Assembly: GCA_964455935.1 (NCBI GenBank)
Contig: CAYVZU010000026.1
Coordinates: 1 to 34,825, forward strand
Source of the DNA: CAYVZU01 sp964455935
GTDB lineage: Bacteria > Fibrobacterota > CAYVZU01
DNA length: 34,825 bases
Reading direction: 5' to 3'
Part shown: positions 25,401 to 32,814 of the stretch, piece after piece
Numbering within the stretch: position 1 is the stretch's first letter
Layout: every line of letters begins with the position of its first letter
Position numbers and translations under genes: made by a program
The notes under the pieces: model-generated
The model's database searches: none
What the model was told of the DNA's origin: nothing
The model's input: the letters and a program-made list of their open reading frames with translations, nothing else

Positions 25401-25829
25401 TTCGAGGGCGAGCCCGAACGGCCGCTGGCCGAACGCCGCATCAAGGCTTCGCCGCTCAAAGACGTCGCGGGCATGATCCGTTCGTTTCATTACGTTATTC
25501 ACGCGGTGCTTTGGATGCAGGAGTTGTTTCGTCCGCAGGACCAGGCGCGCCTACAGCCATGGGTCAGGCCCTGGCTGCGGATTATTACCCGCGCATATCT
25601 GGATGCCTATTTCAACTATTTCACCGATTCCGTTCTAATTCCGTCGGAACCCCGGCAGAAACACACGCTCTTACGGGCGTTCCTTCTGGAAAAGGCGGTT
25701 TACGAATTGGGATATGAACTTCGGCACCGGCCCGACTGGGTCCTGGTTCCCATTTTGGGTATCGGGCATGTCTTATCTACAATTCCGCCGGAACAATCCA
25801 CAAACGGACCGGGCCCGGAGGCGCCGTGA
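22491..25829 (+). CDS. treS: Trehalose synthase / maltokinase fusion (TreS-Pep2 type)
   Basis: The 1112-residue product joins a GH13_16 trehalose synthase (about residues 1-570) to a maltokinase (about 680-1110). TreS interconverts maltose and trehalose. Its GH13 residues are present: D206 in 'DGLRLDAVPYL' (nucleophile), E248 in 'ILLAEANQW' (acid/base) and D314 in 'RNHDEL' (transition-state Asp); 'LGITALWLLPFYPSPLRDDG' is the first barrel loop. The kinase part makes maltose-1-phosphate from maltose and ATP, with 'VHGDFHLHQ' (D953 catalytic) and 'LIDFEGEPERPLAERR' (D970 metal binding). The length is typical for this fusion in bacteria. It heads a cluster with treY and malQ. GlgE, the usual user of maltose-1-phosphate, is not in the window. 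The ribosome site before ATG 22491 is poor. Confidence 0.93.
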   Translation: MPQNLAPENWGRDAVFYELHVRAFHDANGDGVGDFEGLIQKLDYLAGLGITALWLLPFYPSPLRDDGYDIADFFGIHPDYGTMRDFRRFLREAHARGLRVLTELVLNHTSIIHPWFQRARSSSPQSAFRKFYVWSDTPERYRDTRIIFRDFENSNWAWDPVAKAYYWHRFYSHQADLNFDHPPVRRALLRVIDFWFGLGVDGLRLDAVPYLFEREGTSCENLPETHAFLRELRRHVDNHHPGRILLAEANQWPEEAAAYFGAGDECHMAFHFPLMPRLFLSLQTEDAFPIMDILASTPSIPADCRWAIFLRNHDELTLEMVTDEEMETLLRAYAHDPRTKINVGIRRRLAPLLGNDRRKMELMNILLLSLPGTPILYYGDEIGMGDNYFLGDRGGVRTPMQWSPDRNAGFSCANPLQLYLPVVIDPEYHYQTVNVETQERNISSLLWWTRRGIAMRKRFRCLAAGDFEILAGDNMKVFAFARRLDEEIIVVVVNLSGSAQLTGLDLNAWAGRVPEEIFGQSHLPVITMQPYRMLLGSYGYYCLVLHKPPEPSMAADRLASQYALEGSWRDLIEGGARDLMESEILPRYLRRSAWFWSKDRSIRSVSVADSIPLGRTPNEFLLVLVLVNYAEGFPDFYSVPLAFVASGPHPEDSEVPPECLIARLATRDGEGLLLDAAFLEEFQQTLLDFIGSRRTKKGSQGFLVALPGPGSADIANRQHRLPSRIIPAAQSNTLAVYGTDFILKLYRRLDEGLNPELEISRLLRRSDSVRVPDWLGALEYRRLAAGPLTVAVLHRYIHPAESAWDFAAGHVRRFLESVLQNSTVPPPAPAAAPLLDVAPLTPGEMDLVGKMFLDKISLLGLRTAQLHEAMSELPGPEFSPEPMTGLYRRALLQSMQSMTRRTLGRLRQACPNMPEPAARAASSLLDREGAILEALRVLTTSATAGQKIRVHGDFHLHQALFTGQDFFLIDFEGEPERPLAERRIKASPLKDVAGMIRSFHYVIHAVLWMQELFRPQDQARLQPWVRPWLRIITRAYLDAYFNYFTDSVLIPSEPRQKHTLLRAFLLEKAVYELGYELRHRPDWVLVPILGIGHVLSTIPPEQSTNGPGPEAP

Positions 25830-25935
25830 ACCATTGGGAGTGTTCCATACCCATATTCCGGGCCAAACGAGAATCGGACCCGAATGCCTGCGGCGGAACA
25901 CCGCGCAAATTGTGCCTTGCAGGATGATTCACCGT

Positions 25936-28665
25936 ATGCAGATTCCCCGCGCCACATACCGCCTGCAGTTTCACAAGGGATTCGCCTTTCGTGATGCCAT
26001 GGCAATTCTCCCCTATCTTGCGAAACTGGGGATCAGCCATATCTACGCCTCGCCGGTCTTCATGGCCCGCCCCGGGAGTCTGCACGGTTACGATATCCTC
26101 AACCACAATTGCATCAATCCCGAGCTGGGCGGCGAAGAAGATTTCGATTCCGTTTGCGGATTGGCCCTGAAACTGGGTCTGCAATGGATCCAGGACTTTG
26201 TCCCCAACCACATGGCTTATGACTCGGATAATGCATTGATCATGGATGTTTTGGAAAAAGGCCGGAGTTCGCCATACGCCGATTTCTTCGACATCGACTG
26301 GAACCCCTATGAACTCCGGTTGCAGAACCGCATTCTGGCGCCATTTCTGGGCTCGTTCTATGCGCACGCCCTGGACCGGGGCGAGATTCGCTTCGTGTGG
26401 GATTCCCGCGGACTCGGGTTTTCCTATTACCGGCAGCGATATCCCCTCCGCATCAACGGCTACCCCGAACTCATTCGGCACTTCGCGCGCGAATGCGGAA
26501 AAACAAACAACGAGTTGCGGCGAAATCTGGAGATCCTGGCCGATGGGTTCGAAAGCGGTCCGACGCCGGAACTAATGCAGGATTTGGTGCGGATGGGCGG
26601 GCAAGCCGAATTGCGGCAACTCACCCGGGAGATGAACGGAACGCCTGGCGATCCGGCCAGCTTATCCCTGCTCGACCAGCTTCTTCGCAATCAGCACTTT
26701 CGACTTGCATTCTGGAAGACGGCGGCCGACGAGATCAATTACCGCCGCTTCTTTGCGATCAACGATCTGATCTCGTTGCGCTGCGAAGATCGCGCGGTGT
26801 TCGACACGATTCACCGGCTATTGCTGCGAAAACTCAAAACGGGCCGCATCGCCGGATTGCGCATCGATCATATCGATGGTCTTCACGATCCCGCACTTTA
26901 TCTGCGCTGGCTTCGGGAGCAAGCCGGGGACCGCCTTATTGTGGTGGAGAAGATCCTCGCGGCCGGCGAAACGCTTCCGGCCTGGCCGGTTCAGGGCACA
27001 ACCGGTTATGATTTCCTGAATGCGCTAAATGGTCTTTTCCTCGACAGAAGCAACGACACCGCCATGGTGAAAGCCTATTCACGTCTGGTCGGTCCGCTTT
27101 TGCCCTACCGTCTGGTTCTGGCCGATAAAAAGCGGTTGCTTTTGGGCCGGCACATGCGCGGAAATATCGAGCAGCTTGCCTGGATGTTCGAGAAGATTGC
27201 GGCCGGTTCGCGTTATGCATGCGATCTCACCCACCCTAGCCTTGCGCAGGCCATTTCCGAGATCATGGTTCATTTCGAAGTGTACCGGACATACATTAGC
27301 CCGCTGCTTTTTTCTCCCGCGGATCAAAAGGTTTTGGAGACCGCGATTCAGGCGGCCCGTGAAAGCAATCCCGATCTGGAGTACGAAATCGGAATTGTGG
27401 GAACCTATCTCCTCAAACAGCCCAAGGCCGACGGGTCCGGCCCCTGGCAATCGGAATTCATCATGAAATTCCAGCAGTTCACCGGACCCCTGATGGCCAA
27501 GGCCTTCGAGGACACATTTCTCTATTGCTATAATAAGCTGATTTCAATGAACGACGTGGGCGGGACCCCTATGGAGTTTGGTCTTGATCCCGCGGACTTT
27601 TGCGGTTTTCTGTCCCGGCGGCAACGGAATTTCCCCCATACGTTCAACGCCACGGCCACACACGATACAAAACGGGGAGAAGACGTGCGCGCGCGCATTA
27701 ACGTCCTGTCGGAAATCCCCGCGCAGTGGGAACGTCGGGTTTCCCGGTGGATGCGGATCAATCGCCCCAAAAAGCCGCTTGGACAAACAGGTCCAATACC
27801 GGATTCGAATGACGAATACTTCCTCTATCAAACGCTGGTGGGCGCCCTTCCGTTCGATGCGCAGGAGGTCCCAGCATTTCGGGCGCGAATGGAATCATAC
27901 GTCGTAAAAGCAGTGCGCGAAGCCAAGGTCCATACCGGTTGGGTCAAATCGCATCCCGAATACGAGGAAGGCTGCGTGCGGTTTCTGCGGCAGATCCTTG
28001 ATGGCACCCACGACAATCCGTTCTGGCCGGATTTTCTGGAATTCCAGAAGCGGGTTGCGCATTTTGGCATGCTCAACTCTCTTTCGCAGGTGCTGATTAA
28101 GATCGCCAGCCCCGGCGTCGCCGATTTTTACCAGGGATGCGAATTGTGGGACTTCAGCCTGGTAGATCCCGACAACCGCCGCCCGGTGGACTTCGCAAAA
28201 CGGGAGCGACATCTCAACGGCATTCTGCAACGCGAGGCAACGGACCGCGGGACGTTTATCGTGGACATGCTCGCCAACATGGCGGACGGCCGCGCCAAAC
28301 TGTTCGTTGTGCACCGCGGTCTTAAAACCCGCCTGGAAATACCGGAGTTGTTCGAGGTCGGCGATTTTCTTCCGGTTGAAGCTTGCGGTCCGCTGGCCGA
28401 GTGCGCTTTCGCTTTTCTGCGACGGCGCGGACCTTTGTGGGCGCTTGTGGTTGCACCCCGGTTGACAACCCGTCTTGTCAGACCGGGCGCCCTACCCCTG
28501 GGAGAATCGGTGTGGCGCGAGACCGGGCTCCGGCTCCCGGAGGAGACTCCGCGAACCTGGATCAATGCCTTCACGGGACAGCTGCTGACCGGCCAGCATC
28601 CCTTGAAAGTGGGCCGTGTTTTAGAGGATTTTCCTGTGGCACTTTTAACGGGGCTGGTCCGGTGA
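25936..28665 (+). CDS. treY: Malto-oligosyltrehalose synthase TreY
   Basis: TreY (GH13_26) converts the reducing end of a malto-oligosaccharide into a trehalose unit. I prefer ATG 25936 because the protein then starts 'MQIPRATYRLQFHKGFAF', as usual for TreY, with AGGATG nine bases before it; ATG 25924 is equally in frame. The 909 residues carry D311 in 'GLRIDHIDGLHDP' (nucleophile), E338 in 'VVEKIL' (acid/base) and D577 in 'THDTKRGEDVRAR' (transition-state Asp). 'SHIYASPVFMARPGSLHGYD' is the expected first-loop motif, and 'DFYQGCELWDFSLVDPDNRR' lies near the C-terminus. The length is close to the family norm. A 106-base gap separates it from treS. TreZ, which releases trehalose from TreY's product, is absent here and may be elsewhere. 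Confidence 0.93.
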   Translation: MQIPRATYRLQFHKGFAFRDAMAILPYLAKLGISHIYASPVFMARPGSLHGYDILNHNCINPELGGEEDFDSVCGLALKLGLQWIQDFVPNHMAYDSDNALIMDVLEKGRSSPYADFFDIDWNPYELRLQNRILAPFLGSFYAHALDRGEIRFVWDSRGLGFSYYRQRYPLRINGYPELIRHFARECGKTNNELRRNLEILADGFESGPTPELMQDLVRMGGQAELRQLTREMNGTPGDPASLSLLDQLLRNQHFRLAFWKTAADEINYRRFFAINDLISLRCEDRAVFDTIHRLLLRKLKTGRIAGLRIDHIDGLHDPALYLRWLREQAGDRLIVVEKILAAGETLPAWPVQGTTGYDFLNALNGLFLDRSNDTAMVKAYSRLVGPLLPYRLVLADKKRLLLGRHMRGNIEQLAWMFEKIAAGSRYACDLTHPSLAQAISEIMVHFEVYRTYISPLLFSPADQKVLETAIQAARESNPDLEYEIGIVGTYLLKQPKADGSGPWQSEFIMKFQQFTGPLMAKAFEDTFLYCYNKLISMNDVGGTPMEFGLDPADFCGFLSRRQRNFPHTFNATATHDTKRGEDVRARINVLSEIPAQWERRVSRWMRINRPKKPLGQTGPIPDSNDEYFLYQTLVGALPFDAQEVPAFRARMESYVVKAVREAKVHTGWVKSHPEYEEGCVRFLRQILDGTHDNPFWPDFLEFQKRVAHFGMLNSLSQVLIKIASPGVADFYQGCELWDFSLVDPDNRRPVDFAKRERHLNGILQREATDRGTFIVDMLANMADGRAKLFVVHRGLKTRLEIPELFEVGDFLPVEACGPLAECAFAFLRRRGPLWALVVAPRLTTRLVRPGALPLGESVWRETGLRLPEETPRTWINAFTGQLLTGQHPLKVGRVLEDFPVALLTGLVR

Positions 28666-30140
28666 AACGACAAAGCGGAATTCTCCTGCATCTGACGTCC
28701 CTTCCATCACCGTACGGAATCGGGGACATGGGCCCGGAAAGCCGGCGCTTTCTCGACATGCTGTCGCGGGCCGGCCAAACCCTTTGGCAGGTCCTTCCGC
28801 TGAACCCCCTCCACTCCGGCGCTTTCTTTTCACCCTATAGCAGCACCTCCGCATTTGCCGGCAACCCCATTCTGATCAGCCCCGATCTTCTAAAACTGGA
28901 GGGGTTCCTTGACGGCGACCTGCCTTCTGTCCCGCTTTCGCGGAGCTGCTGCGAATACGAAAAAGTGATCCCGCTGAAGAACGAAATCCTTGCGCAGGCT
29001 TTTCGGAAAAGGGCGCAACGGCAAGACGCCATAAGGGAGTTTGTGGAGCGCCATCGCTCCTGGCTGGAGGATTTCGCGCTTTTTATGACCATCAAGAACC
29101 GGATCGACGAGCGCGCCTGGTTCGAGTGGACGCCCGAATTGCGCGACCGTTCGCCTTCGGCTCTGGCTCTGGTACGCGCGCAGTTCGCCGAGGAAATCGA
29201 GCGGCAGTATTTTGAGCAATACCTGTTCTTCTCGCAATGGTCCGCGCTGAAATCCGAAGCAGCCGGCCGCGGCATTCAAATGATGGGTGATGTTCCCTAT
29301 TACGTCGGACATGACAGCGCCGATGCATGGGCTCATCCCCACACGTTCAAGCTCGACGACAAGCGCAAACCCCGTTTTGTGGGCGGCGTGCCCCCGGATT
29401 ACTACAGCGCGACCGGTCAGCTCTGGGGATTTCCGGTTTACGATTGGGAACAGCTCAAATCCCAGCGCTATGACTGGTGGGTGCGGCGCATCCGCCACGC
29501 GCTCGAACTTTTCGACTTGGTCCGCATCGATCATTTCCGGGCCATCGTGGCGTACTGGGAAGTCCCGGCCGGCAGCCCCAACGCAATTCACGGCCATTGG
29601 GAGCCCGCCGCACCGGACGACTTCCTTGCAACCCTGGGAAAGCAGGTGAATCTAAAGGGCCTGATTGCCGAAGACCTGGGCACAATCACCAAGGATGTTC
29701 GTGACGTAATGGCGCGCTTCAACATTCCTGGGATGAAAGTGCTTCTTTTCGCCTTTGGCGGCGGCAGCGATCATCCGTACCTTCCCCACAGCTTCGAACC
29801 CCAGTCGCTTGTCTACACAGGGACTCACGATAACAATACAACGCTGGGATGGTTCCGCTGCGAAGCCACGCAACGGGAGAAGGAACATTTCTGCGAGTAT
29901 TTGGGGCGGACGGTCCCGGAAAGCGAAATCAATTGGGAGATGATCCGGTTGGCCTTGCGCTCGGTTTCAGAGCGCTGCATAATTCCTCTCCAGGACGTAA
30001 CGGGTCTAGCCCAGGAGGCGCGCATGAATACGCCCGGCAGTATGGGTCCCAATTGGCGCTGGCGTGCCGAATCGCTCGATTCAATCGCCGAATCGTTTGA
30101 GAAGCTGGGCGCCCTTACCCGGCTGTACGGACGAGCTTAG
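28662..30140 (+). CDS. malQ: 4-alpha-glucanotransferase (amylomaltase)
   Basis: MalQ (GH77) transfers alpha-1,4-glucan segments, lengthening malto-oligosaccharides that TreY can use. GTG 28662 overlaps the treY stop (GTGA), giving 492 residues that begin 'KRQSGILLHLTSLPSPYGIG', the normal amylomaltase N-terminus. GH77 residues are D290 in 'LVRIDHFRAI' (nucleophile), E337 in 'LIAEDLGTI' (acid/base) and D390 in 'GTHDNNTTLGW' (transition-state Asp). The length fits the short bacterial amylomaltases, without the extra N-terminal Ig domains of E. coli MalQ. The overlap implies translational coupling to treY. The stop codon lies inside the hairpin at 30128-30148. Confidence 0.93.
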   Translation: MKRQSGILLHLTSLPSPYGIGDMGPESRRFLDMLSRAGQTLWQVLPLNPLHSGAFFSPYSSTSAFAGNPILISPDLLKLEGFLDGDLPSVPLSRSCCEYEKVIPLKNEILAQAFRKRAQRQDAIREFVERHRSWLEDFALFMTIKNRIDERAWFEWTPELRDRSPSALALVRAQFAEEIERQYFEQYLFFSQWSALKSEAAGRGIQMMGDVPYYVGHDSADAWAHPHTFKLDDKRKPRFVGGVPPDYYSATGQLWGFPVYDWEQLKSQRYDWWVRRIRHALELFDLVRIDHFRAIVAYWEVPAGSPNAIHGHWEPAAPDDFLATLGKQVNLKGLIAEDLGTITKDVRDVMARFNIPGMKVLLFAFGGGSDHPYLPHSFEPQSLVYTGTHDNNTTLGWFRCEATQREKEHFCEYLGRTVPESEINWEMIRLALRSVSERCIIPLQDVTGLAQEARMNTPGSMGPNWRWRAESLDSIAESFEKLGALTRLYGRA

Positions 30141-30170
30141 CTCGTCCGCATTCCCGCAACTCCGTTGCGG
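30128..30170. terminator. Two adjacent short hairpins at the end of malQ
   Basis: CGGACGAGC (30128-30136) and GCTCGTCCG (30140-30148) form a perfect 9-bp stem with loop TTA, containing the malQ stop TAG. Six bases later CCGCAAC (30154-30160) and GTTGCGG (30164-30170) form a 7-bp stem with loop TCC. No T-tract follows. They could end the trehalose transcript or be dispersed mini-palindromes. Confidence 0.5.
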
Positions 30171-30313
30171 AAATAAGAAACGCAAATCCCTTTCCCTGAT
30201 CAATCCCCTTTCTCTCATTTCCTTCCACGCTAAACGTTATGCGCGCTTCGCTCGTGGCACGCCCTTTGCGCTCCCATGCTCCTCGTGTGGGACCTTAAAC
30301 AAAGGAGAGAAGC

Positions 30314-30532
30314 GTGAAAAAGCTCAATAGTGTGGATTGGCTTGCTCTTGTCCTGGTAATCATAGGCGGAGTAAACTGGGGCCTGGTCGGCTTCTTTAGG
30401 TTCGATTTGGTCGCAGCCATTTTTGGAACTCTGTCCACCGTCAGCCGGATCGTTTATGCCTTGGTTGGATTGGCTGCGCTCTACCTGATCTTCGTGACCG
30501 GAAAATACGGTCGAAAAGCGCCTATCGCATAG
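30314..30532 (+). CDS. DUF378 family small membrane protein
   Basis: GTG 30314 is the start, with AAAGGAG (30301-30307) six bases before it. The 72-residue product is a DUF378 protein: 'VDWLALVLVIIGGVNWGLVG' is the characteristic first membrane helix with the 'GGxNWGL' motif, followed by 'FDLVAAIFG' and a second helix 'IVYALVGLAALYLIFV'. It is an inner-membrane protein with two helices and a short basic C-tail. The function is unknown; family members often sit beside stress or envelope genes. Only 25 bases separate it from the rhodanese gene, so the two are probably co-transcribed. Confidence 0.9.
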   Translation: MKKLNSVDWLALVLVIIGGVNWGLVGFFRFDLVAAIFGTLSTVSRIVYALVGLAALYLIFVTGKYGRKAPIA

Positions 30533-30546
30533 GACCGTAACCGCAT

Positions 30547-30552
30547 AGGAGG
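30547..30552 (+). promoter_or_regulatory. Ribosome binding site deciding a TTG start (rhodanese)
   Basis: A perfect AGGAGG lies five bases before TTG 30558. No ATG or GTG is nearby in frame, so the TTG is the probable start. Confidence 0.75.
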
Positions 30553-30557
30553 ACCCG

Positions 30558-31460
30558 TTGCAGAACGCAACCATTTTAGGACGAGGCGAAGCCTGTTGGG
30601 TTTCCACCCAATGGTTGGCTCAGCGTCTGGGCGATCCCGGGCTTCGCATCATCGACACGCAGCCCAATATACACGACTATATCGATCAACACATCCCGGG
30701 CGCAGTGTATATGGACGAAGGCCTTCTTCGCGTGGCCAAAAAAGGAATTCCGGGTTTCTATGTGCCTCCGGAGTCCATTGAGCCGGTGCTTGGCCGCCTG
30801 GGAATTCAGGCCCAAGTGCCGATTCTTGTCTACACAAGCAAAGGGTCCTTCTCCGGCTATGGCAGCGGGCTGGAGCAGTGCATGGTCGCCTACAGCCTTG
30901 CGCGCTTCGGACACCGGCAGATCTACATTCTTGACGGCGGACTGGAGCAATGGATCGAAGAAGGCCGGCCAACGACGAAGAAGTTCCCGGCCATTGCCGA
31001 CTCAGGCTTCAAAGCAACCGAGCGCGAGGATTTCTTCATTGAATACGACGAGTTCCGCCAAAACAAAGACCGCCCCGACGCGCTTGTTCTGGACGCCCGG
31101 TCCCGTTCGTGGTATGAAGGCCAGGGAGTCTGGGAACGGCCCGGCCATATACCCGGCGCGCTGAACCTTCCCTGGGACGCTCTCACGGATCCGGCCAATC
31201 CGCGGCTGCTCCGCCCCACGCATGCGATGCGCCAGGCGCTGGAATCGGTCAACGCGTTCGACGCAAAAGACATATACTGCTATTGCGGGACAGGCCGCGA
31301 GGCGACAATCCTTTTCCTGGTTCTGCGCATGGTCTTTGATCATCCGGGTGTTCGCGTTTATGAAGGCGCCTTCACCGAGTGGTGCGCCTTTGCGGAGAAT
31401 CCCACGGTAACCGGACCCAGCCCTCGATGGAGCGAACGGCTTCAGGCCGTGAGCCGATAA
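30558..31460 (+). CDS. Two-domain rhodanese sulfurtransferase (SseA-like)
   Basis: The likely start is TTG 30558, backed by AGGAGG at 30547-30552, giving 300 residues. Two rhodanese domains are present. The N-terminal one (about 12-140) has 'GLRIIDTQPNIHDYIDQHIPG' and 'YILDGGLEQWIEEGRP', but where the Cys loop should be it reads 'VYTSKGSFSG', so it is inactive. The C-terminal one (about 160-285) has 'PGHIPGALNLPWD' and the active loop 'YCYCGTGREAT' with Cys243 as persulfide carrier. This arrangement is normal for thiosulfate or 3-mercaptopyruvate sulfurtransferases. No signal peptide is seen, so it is cytoplasmic. The sulfur donor cannot be told from the CGTGREA loop with confidence. It closes the stress block. 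Confidence 0.9.
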   Translation: MQNATILGRGEACWVSTQWLAQRLGDPGLRIIDTQPNIHDYIDQHIPGAVYMDEGLLRVAKKGIPGFYVPPESIEPVLGRLGIQAQVPILVYTSKGSFSGYGSGLEQCMVAYSLARFGHRQIYILDGGLEQWIEEGRPTTKKFPAIADSGFKATEREDFFIEYDEFRQNKDRPDALVLDARSRSWYEGQGVWERPGHIPGALNLPWDALTDPANPRLLRPTHAMRQALESVNAFDAKDIYCYCGTGREATILFLVLRMVFDHPGVRVYEGAFTEWCAFAENPTVTGPSPRWSERLQAVSR

Positions 31461-31585
31461 ACAGCAGGCTTCATTTTCGCCAACTCCGTTCCAGAAGCGA
31501 AACTGCTCGCCGGCGTTCATACCGCCAAGGGCCGATCCAAGCGATTAGCGGCCGCTGCCCGGATAGCGGTTTCTTGTGGTACAAG

Positions 31586-31608
31586 GGTTGCTGTTTTCGC
31601 CAGCAACC
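31586..31608. repeat. 8-bp inverted repeat between rhodanese and epimerase genes
   Basis: GGTTGCTG (31586-31593) pairs perfectly with CAGCAACC (31601-31608) around a 7-base loop TTTTCGC. It lies in the 235-base gap before the epimerase operon. No T-tract follows on either strand. Confidence 0.45.
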
Positions 31609-31640
31609 AGGAACTCCGGACCGAGTCTCGAATGAGCTTG

Positions 31641-31665
31641 CGCACAAGCGCGATCGCTCTGTGCG
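31641..31665. repeat. Second inverted repeat in the same gap (one-base bulge)
   Basis: CGCACAAGCG (31641-31650) pairs with CGCTCTGTGCG (31655-31665) with one bulged base and a short loop. It ends 30 bases before the epimerase start at 31696 and could form part of a structured leader. Confidence 0.4.
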
Positions 31666-31695
31666 GCAGAATAAAACGCGAGCAAGGATGGAACT

Positions 31696-32814
31696 ATGCG
31701 CAAACGTGTTCTGATTACGGGTGGAGCGGGTTTCATCGGCTCGCATCTGGCCGACGAACTGCTTTCGCACGGCTACGAGATCCGCGTGTTGGACAGCCTG
31801 TGCGCCCAGGTCCACGGGGCATCGCGCCGCAAGCCCGACTATCTTTCGCCGGAGGTCGAATTCCTGCAAGGAGACGTTCGCAACCCGGCCCAGGTGCGAA
31901 AGGCACTGGAACACGTGGACGCGGTGTATCATTTTGCCGCGGCCGTGGGCGTGGGCCAAAGCATGTACGAACTGGAGCACTATGTCGATACCAACAACTA
32001 CGGAACCGCCGTTCTGCTGGAAGCGCTCCTCGAATTCCCGGTCGAAAAACTGGTGATCGCCTCCAGCATGAGCATTTACGGAGAAGGGCTCTGCCGAACG
32101 CCCGCGGGCCGTACGGTGATTCACCGCGGACGATCGCTGGAACAACTCAAATCCGGAATCTGGGAACTCCAGGACGTGGACGGCAGTCCCCTGGCGCCCG
32201 AAGCCACGCCCGAATCGAAAACCCCGCATCTCTCATCGGTTTATGCCTTGTCGAAATTCGACCAGGAGCAGATGTGCCTTATGATCGGCCGGGCGTACAA
32301 AATTCCAACCGTGGCCCTTCGCTTTTTCAACGTCTACGGCACGCGGCAGTCCCTGTCCAATCCCTACACGGGGGTGCTGGCCATCTTCGCGTCCCGATTT
32401 CTCAACGAAAAGCCGCCCATGATTTTCGAAGACGGTCTTCAGAAACGTGATTTCGTCAGCGTACGCGACGTGGCGCGCGCCTGCCGGCTTGTCCTGGAGA
32501 GCGACAAGGCGGCCGGAAACGTTTTCAACGTGGGCAGCGGACGGGCGTATGAAATCGTGGCCCTGGCTCAAACCATGGGCCGGATCCTGGGAAAACCCCA
32601 CCTCGAACCCGTCCAGACCGGGAAATACCGGATGGGCGATATCCGTCACTGTTTTGCCGACATCACTCTGGCCCGGACCGTCCTGGGTTACGAGCCCCGC
32701 GTCGCTCTGGAGGAAGGCGTCACCGAACTGACATCCTGGCTCGAAGGACAAATTGCCCAGGATCACTTCGAAGTCGCCCATCAGGAACTTGCCGCGCGGG
32801 GACTGACGCTGTGA
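31696..32814 (+). CDS. NAD-dependent sugar epimerase/dehydratase (extended SDR)
   Basis: The 372-residue product is an extended short-chain dehydrogenase acting on nucleotide sugars. 'RVLITGGAGFIGSHLADELL' is the NAD-binding Rossmann loop, 'VYHFAAAVGVGQSMYE' the second conserved segment, 'VIASSMSIYGEG' the Ser region, and 'VYALSKFDQEQM' the catalytic Tyr-x-x-x-Lys. 'ALRFFNVYGTRQSLSNPYTG' and 'KRDFVSVRDVARACRLVLE' are typical of NDP-sugar epimerases and dehydratases. A roughly 40-residue insert between the Ser and Tyr segments is unusual in length. AAGGA precedes the ATG. The next gene overlaps its stop (GTGA). It cannot be assigned to a precise sugar; epimerase or 4,6-dehydratase are both possible. 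The neighbours suggest a sugar pathway shared with the operon at 13485-21062. Confidence 0.87.
   Translation: MRKRVLITGGAGFIGSHLADELLSHGYEIRVLDSLCAQVHGASRRKPDYLSPEVEFLQGDVRNPAQVRKALEHVDAVYHFAAAVGVGQSMYELEHYVDTNNYGTAVLLEALLEFPVEKLVIASSMSIYGEGLCRTPAGRTVIHRGRSLEQLKSGIWELQDVDGSPLAPEATPESKTPHLSSVYALSKFDQEQMCLMIGRAYKIPTVALRFFNVYGTRQSLSNPYTGVLAIFASRFLNEKPPMIFEDGLQKRDFVSVRDVARACRLVLESDKAAGNVFNVGSGRAYEIVALAQTMGRILGKPHLEPVQTGKYRMGDIRHCFADITLARTVLGYEPRVALEEGVTELTSWLEGQIAQDHFEVAHQELAARGLTL

Noticed and set aside
28890..29597. 235-codon minus-strand frame within malQ
   Set aside because: Antisense to the conserved GH77 catalytic region, with no family pattern or ribosome site.
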